A stretch of DNA of 23,974 bases from a virus: the IMG/VR virus record IMGVR_UViG_3300009068_003615, positions 1-23,974 of that record. One strand, given 5' to 3'. Position 1 is the stretch's first letter; every line of letters begins with the position of its first letter. Made by a program: the position numbers and the translations under genes. The notes beneath the pieces were generated by a model. It did not search any database. It was not told where the DNA came from and worked only from the letters and a program-made list of their open reading frames with translations. Below are positions 22,346 to 23,974 of this stretch, one piece after another.

Positions 22346-23016
22346 TGAAATTCAATTACAGTTGCCAATCAATTCCTATTATATCAAAAGATTCTGTTCA
22401 TAATCCATTACCAGAGTCAATTGCAGAGTCTATATTACTTAACGGAGCTTGTCATGTAGACCATGAAGGTTTCGATTTAAATGAAATAGAGCAAGCATAT
22501 TATACTCATAACAAAGTAAATTTAAGTTATGATAAAACTTGGTACAAAGACGGAGATCAAATGTCTGGAACTAATGCAGTAGTGTATCCTTGGTTTATTC
22601 AAAAAGATCATTCAGAATTAGTTTTAGACCATAGTCATTTTGTAGTCAAATATCCTATTGTTGGAGAAGCTAAAATTCAAATTGAAAAATATGCAACTCA
22701 AAGACCTGAACTTCTTCGAATTTTAAGTGCTAGGTTTAAAGCTGGGGTAGATTTATGTATAGATTATTTTAGTAGTGAACGAGTAGAGCCTATAGTTCAT
22801 ATAGAATGGGACTTTGATTGTGTATCTGAAATGTATGAGTTTACAATGTATGTAGAAGACATAATTCAAAACAGTAATTGGATGGATGCAATACCTACTA
22901 TAGTTCAATTTAATAAATTAGCACGACAAAAAAAGTTAGATGCGTTTCAGCAATCTGACACAAGAGCTATGATAATTTTTGGAGAAAAATCTTATAAATT
23001 AATACCTACATTGTAA
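22345..23016 (+). CDS. Hypothetical protein, 223 residues
   Basis: A soluble alpha/beta protein. Its only notable features are a Trp/Tyr-rich middle (YDKTWYKDG, VVYPWFIQKDH) and a clustered acidic stretch EWDFDCVSEMYEF (about 154-166). No family recognised and no signal peptide or membrane segment. It overlaps the preceding and following genes by one base each, suggesting that the three genes from 21947 to the right edge are expressed together. Codon use is typical of the window. Confidence 0.6.
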   Translation: MKFNYSCQSIPIISKDSVHNPLPESIAESILLNGACHVDHEGFDLNEIEQAYYTHNKVNLSYDKTWYKDGDQMSGTNAVVYPWFIQKDHSELVLDHSHFVVKYPIVGEAKIQIEKYATQRPELLRILSARFKAGVDLCIDYFSSERVEPIVHIEWDFDCVSEMYEFTMYVEDIIQNSNWMDAIPTIVQFNKLARQKKLDAFQQSDTRAMIIFGEKSYKLIPTL

Positions 23017-23974
23017 TGAACGAAGATTTAAGAGACTGGTTTGGCAAAGGCAAAAAAGGTGGCGTAGGCGGAGGGGGCTGGGACAGATATAATTCGTCAG
23101 GCGATCGAGTTGGTAAATGTGGAGATGCTAAAGAAGGCGATGCATACTCAGCATGCTTATCAAAAGAAAAAGCTAGAAAATTAGGAAAATCTGGACGAGC
23201 ATCTTTTGTTAGAAGAAAGCGAACGGCTCAAGCAAAAGGAGGCGATGCTAAAAAAGGAGGAGAACGTACTAAAGGACAAGCTCCAATCAAAGTAAAAACT
23301 TCAATTAAAAAAGAAAATTTGGATCCTAAAACATTTAAAGACACTGGAAAGTCTGCACCATATGGATCTGGATATTCAAAAATAAAAGAGCTTGAAGAAA
23401 GATTGAATTTATTTTTAGAAAAAAATGTACCGGTAGATGCTAGTAAATGGTCATATTACAAGTCTCGGGCTGAAGATAAATTTGATGTATATCCTTCTGC
23501 TTACGCTTTAGGGTGGGCTGCAAAAATGTATAAAAAAGCTGGCGGTAAATGGAAAACTTCTGAATCATTAAAATTAGAATCTAATTTACTTAAAGTATCA
23601 AAGCCTTATGAGTTTCAAAAAGGCGATTTGGTAAAAAATATCAACCCTACATGTACTCATTATAAATCTACCGGTGAAGTAGTTTACGTGCATGACAATG
23701 GAGACATTACATATAGAGTCAATAATCAAGGAGCTACATATACTCCAGGTGACCAATTAACTAAGTCACAGGATCAATTAATTAAGACAATGACTCGTAC
23801 TCCAATACCGGCCTATAGTTTAACTACAGAGTCTAAATTAAATGAATGTGTAGTTGCTCGTATTAAAGTAGACGGTAAAACTATTTTAGCCAAAAATAGA
23901 GATAGAGGATATAAAGCTCAAATTGAAGTCGTGCATGAATTAATTGAAGGAGTTGAAGTTGTTTATCTTCATGA
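23016..23974 (+). CDS. Large phage protein, DUF5872-like N-terminus with possible Ntn-hydrolase, partial
   Basis: An open frame of 319 codons running off the right edge. Residues 1-95 are Gly/Lys/Arg-rich: KGGVGGGGWDRY (14-25), CGDAKEGDAYSAC (35-47), and a basic stretch SFVRRKRTAQAKGGDAKKGG (62-81). This looks like the DUF5872-type region of phages and giant viruses. Residues about 142-180 (WSYYKSRAEDKFDVYPSAYA, then LGWAAKMYKKAGGKW) are a second block of this type. After a beta-rich middle (about 193-250), NECVVARI (276-283) with C278 and ILAKNRDRGY (290-299) resemble the start of C45-type Ntn-hydrolases, where a nucleophile Cys is exposed by self-cleavage and followed 16-18 residues later by N-x-D. 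The hydrolase part is inference and truncated. Confidence 0.65.
   Translation, partial: MNEDLRDWFGKGKKGGVGGGGWDRYNSSGDRVGKCGDAKEGDAYSACLSKEKARKLGKSGRASFVRRKRTAQAKGGDAKKGGERTKGQAPIKVKTSIKKENLDPKTFKDTGKSAPYGSGYSKIKELEERLNLFLEKNVPVDASKWSYYKSRAEDKFDVYPSAYALGWAAKMYKKAGGKWKTSESLKLESNLLKVSKPYEFQKGDLVKNINPTCTHYKSTGEVVYVHDNGDITYRVNNQGATYTPGDQLTKSQDQLIKTMTRTPIPAYSLTTESKLNECVVARIKVDGKTILAKNRDRGYKAQIEVVHELIEGVEVVYLH

Noticed and set aside
1-23974. tRNA genes, CRISPR arrays, insertion sequences or attachment sites
   Set aside because: Reading the non-coding gaps shows none: they are at most about 60 bases and contain no repeat-spacer pattern, tRNA-like acceptor sequence, or inverted repeats flanking a transposase.

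Overview
The window reads as part of the genome of a large T4-like (straboviral or myoviral) phage, most likely infecting a member of the Bacteroidota and probably aquatic. Three things point there. The left end carries the T4-type replication order: a fragment ending like the sliding clamp gp45, then clamp-loader ATPase gp44, a small zinc-ribbon gene and clamp-loader small subunit gp62, followed by a gp1-type dNMP kinase. Every gene is on the + strand, packed with 1-bp (TAATG) or 4-bp (ATGA) stop/start overlaps, and the DNA is very AT-rich. Most free-standing start codons have no purine-rich Shine-Dalgarno sequence but an A/T-rich lead of the type AAAATTATG, as is usual in Bacteroidota and their phages. 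The host assignment is inference; the T4-like assignment is well supported.

Layout. 1-4392: replication and nucleotide genes (clamp C-terminus, gp44, zinc ribbon, gp62, a small two-helix membrane protein, dNMP kinase, a PD-(D/E)XK nuclease with four cluster-type cysteines, an SLOG-fold nucleotide-binding protein, another small membrane protein and an overprinted 55-residue zinc ribbon). 4453-20854: a continuous block of about 16 kb that is almost wholly a glycan-building island. It has nine recognisable glycosyltransferases of at least five kinds (GT4-like, GT2-like, GT11, GT17, generic GT-A) plus one possible tenth, four SAM methyltransferase domains (one fused to a glycosyltransferase), a radical SAM/SPASM-like enzyme, a GDP-mannose 3,5-epimerase homologue, a second extended SDR epimerase/dehydratase, a short UDP-glucose/GDP-mannose dehydrogenase and a cupin. 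20907-23974: small genes of mostly unknown role, a zinc-metalloprotease-like protein, and an open reading frame running off the right edge that combines a basic Gly/Lys/Arg-rich N-terminus with a possible Ntn-hydrolase (C45-like) start.

How they may work together. Sugar-nucleotide enzymes (GDP-mannose epimerase, UDP-sugar SDR, UDP-sugar dehydrogenase) would make unusual donors such as GDP-L-galactose and a UDP-uronic acid. A chain of soluble glycosyltransferases would polymerise them, and O-methyltransferases would cap or decorate the product. No undecaprenyl-phosphate initiating transferase, Wzx flippase or Wzy polymerase appears here, and none of the glycosyltransferases has an obvious membrane segment. 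I therefore favour cytosolic glycosylation of a virion protein (or possibly phage DNA) over remodelling of host O-antigen; this is inference.

I see no tRNA, rRNA, CRISPR array, insertion sequence, integrase or convincing hairpin terminator. No gene-free stretch exceeds 65 bases. Four of the larger gaps carry a shared AT-rich element (TATTTATA or a one-base variant, two of them within GTTACATATTTAT) 12-27 bases before the next start, a candidate phage promoter.
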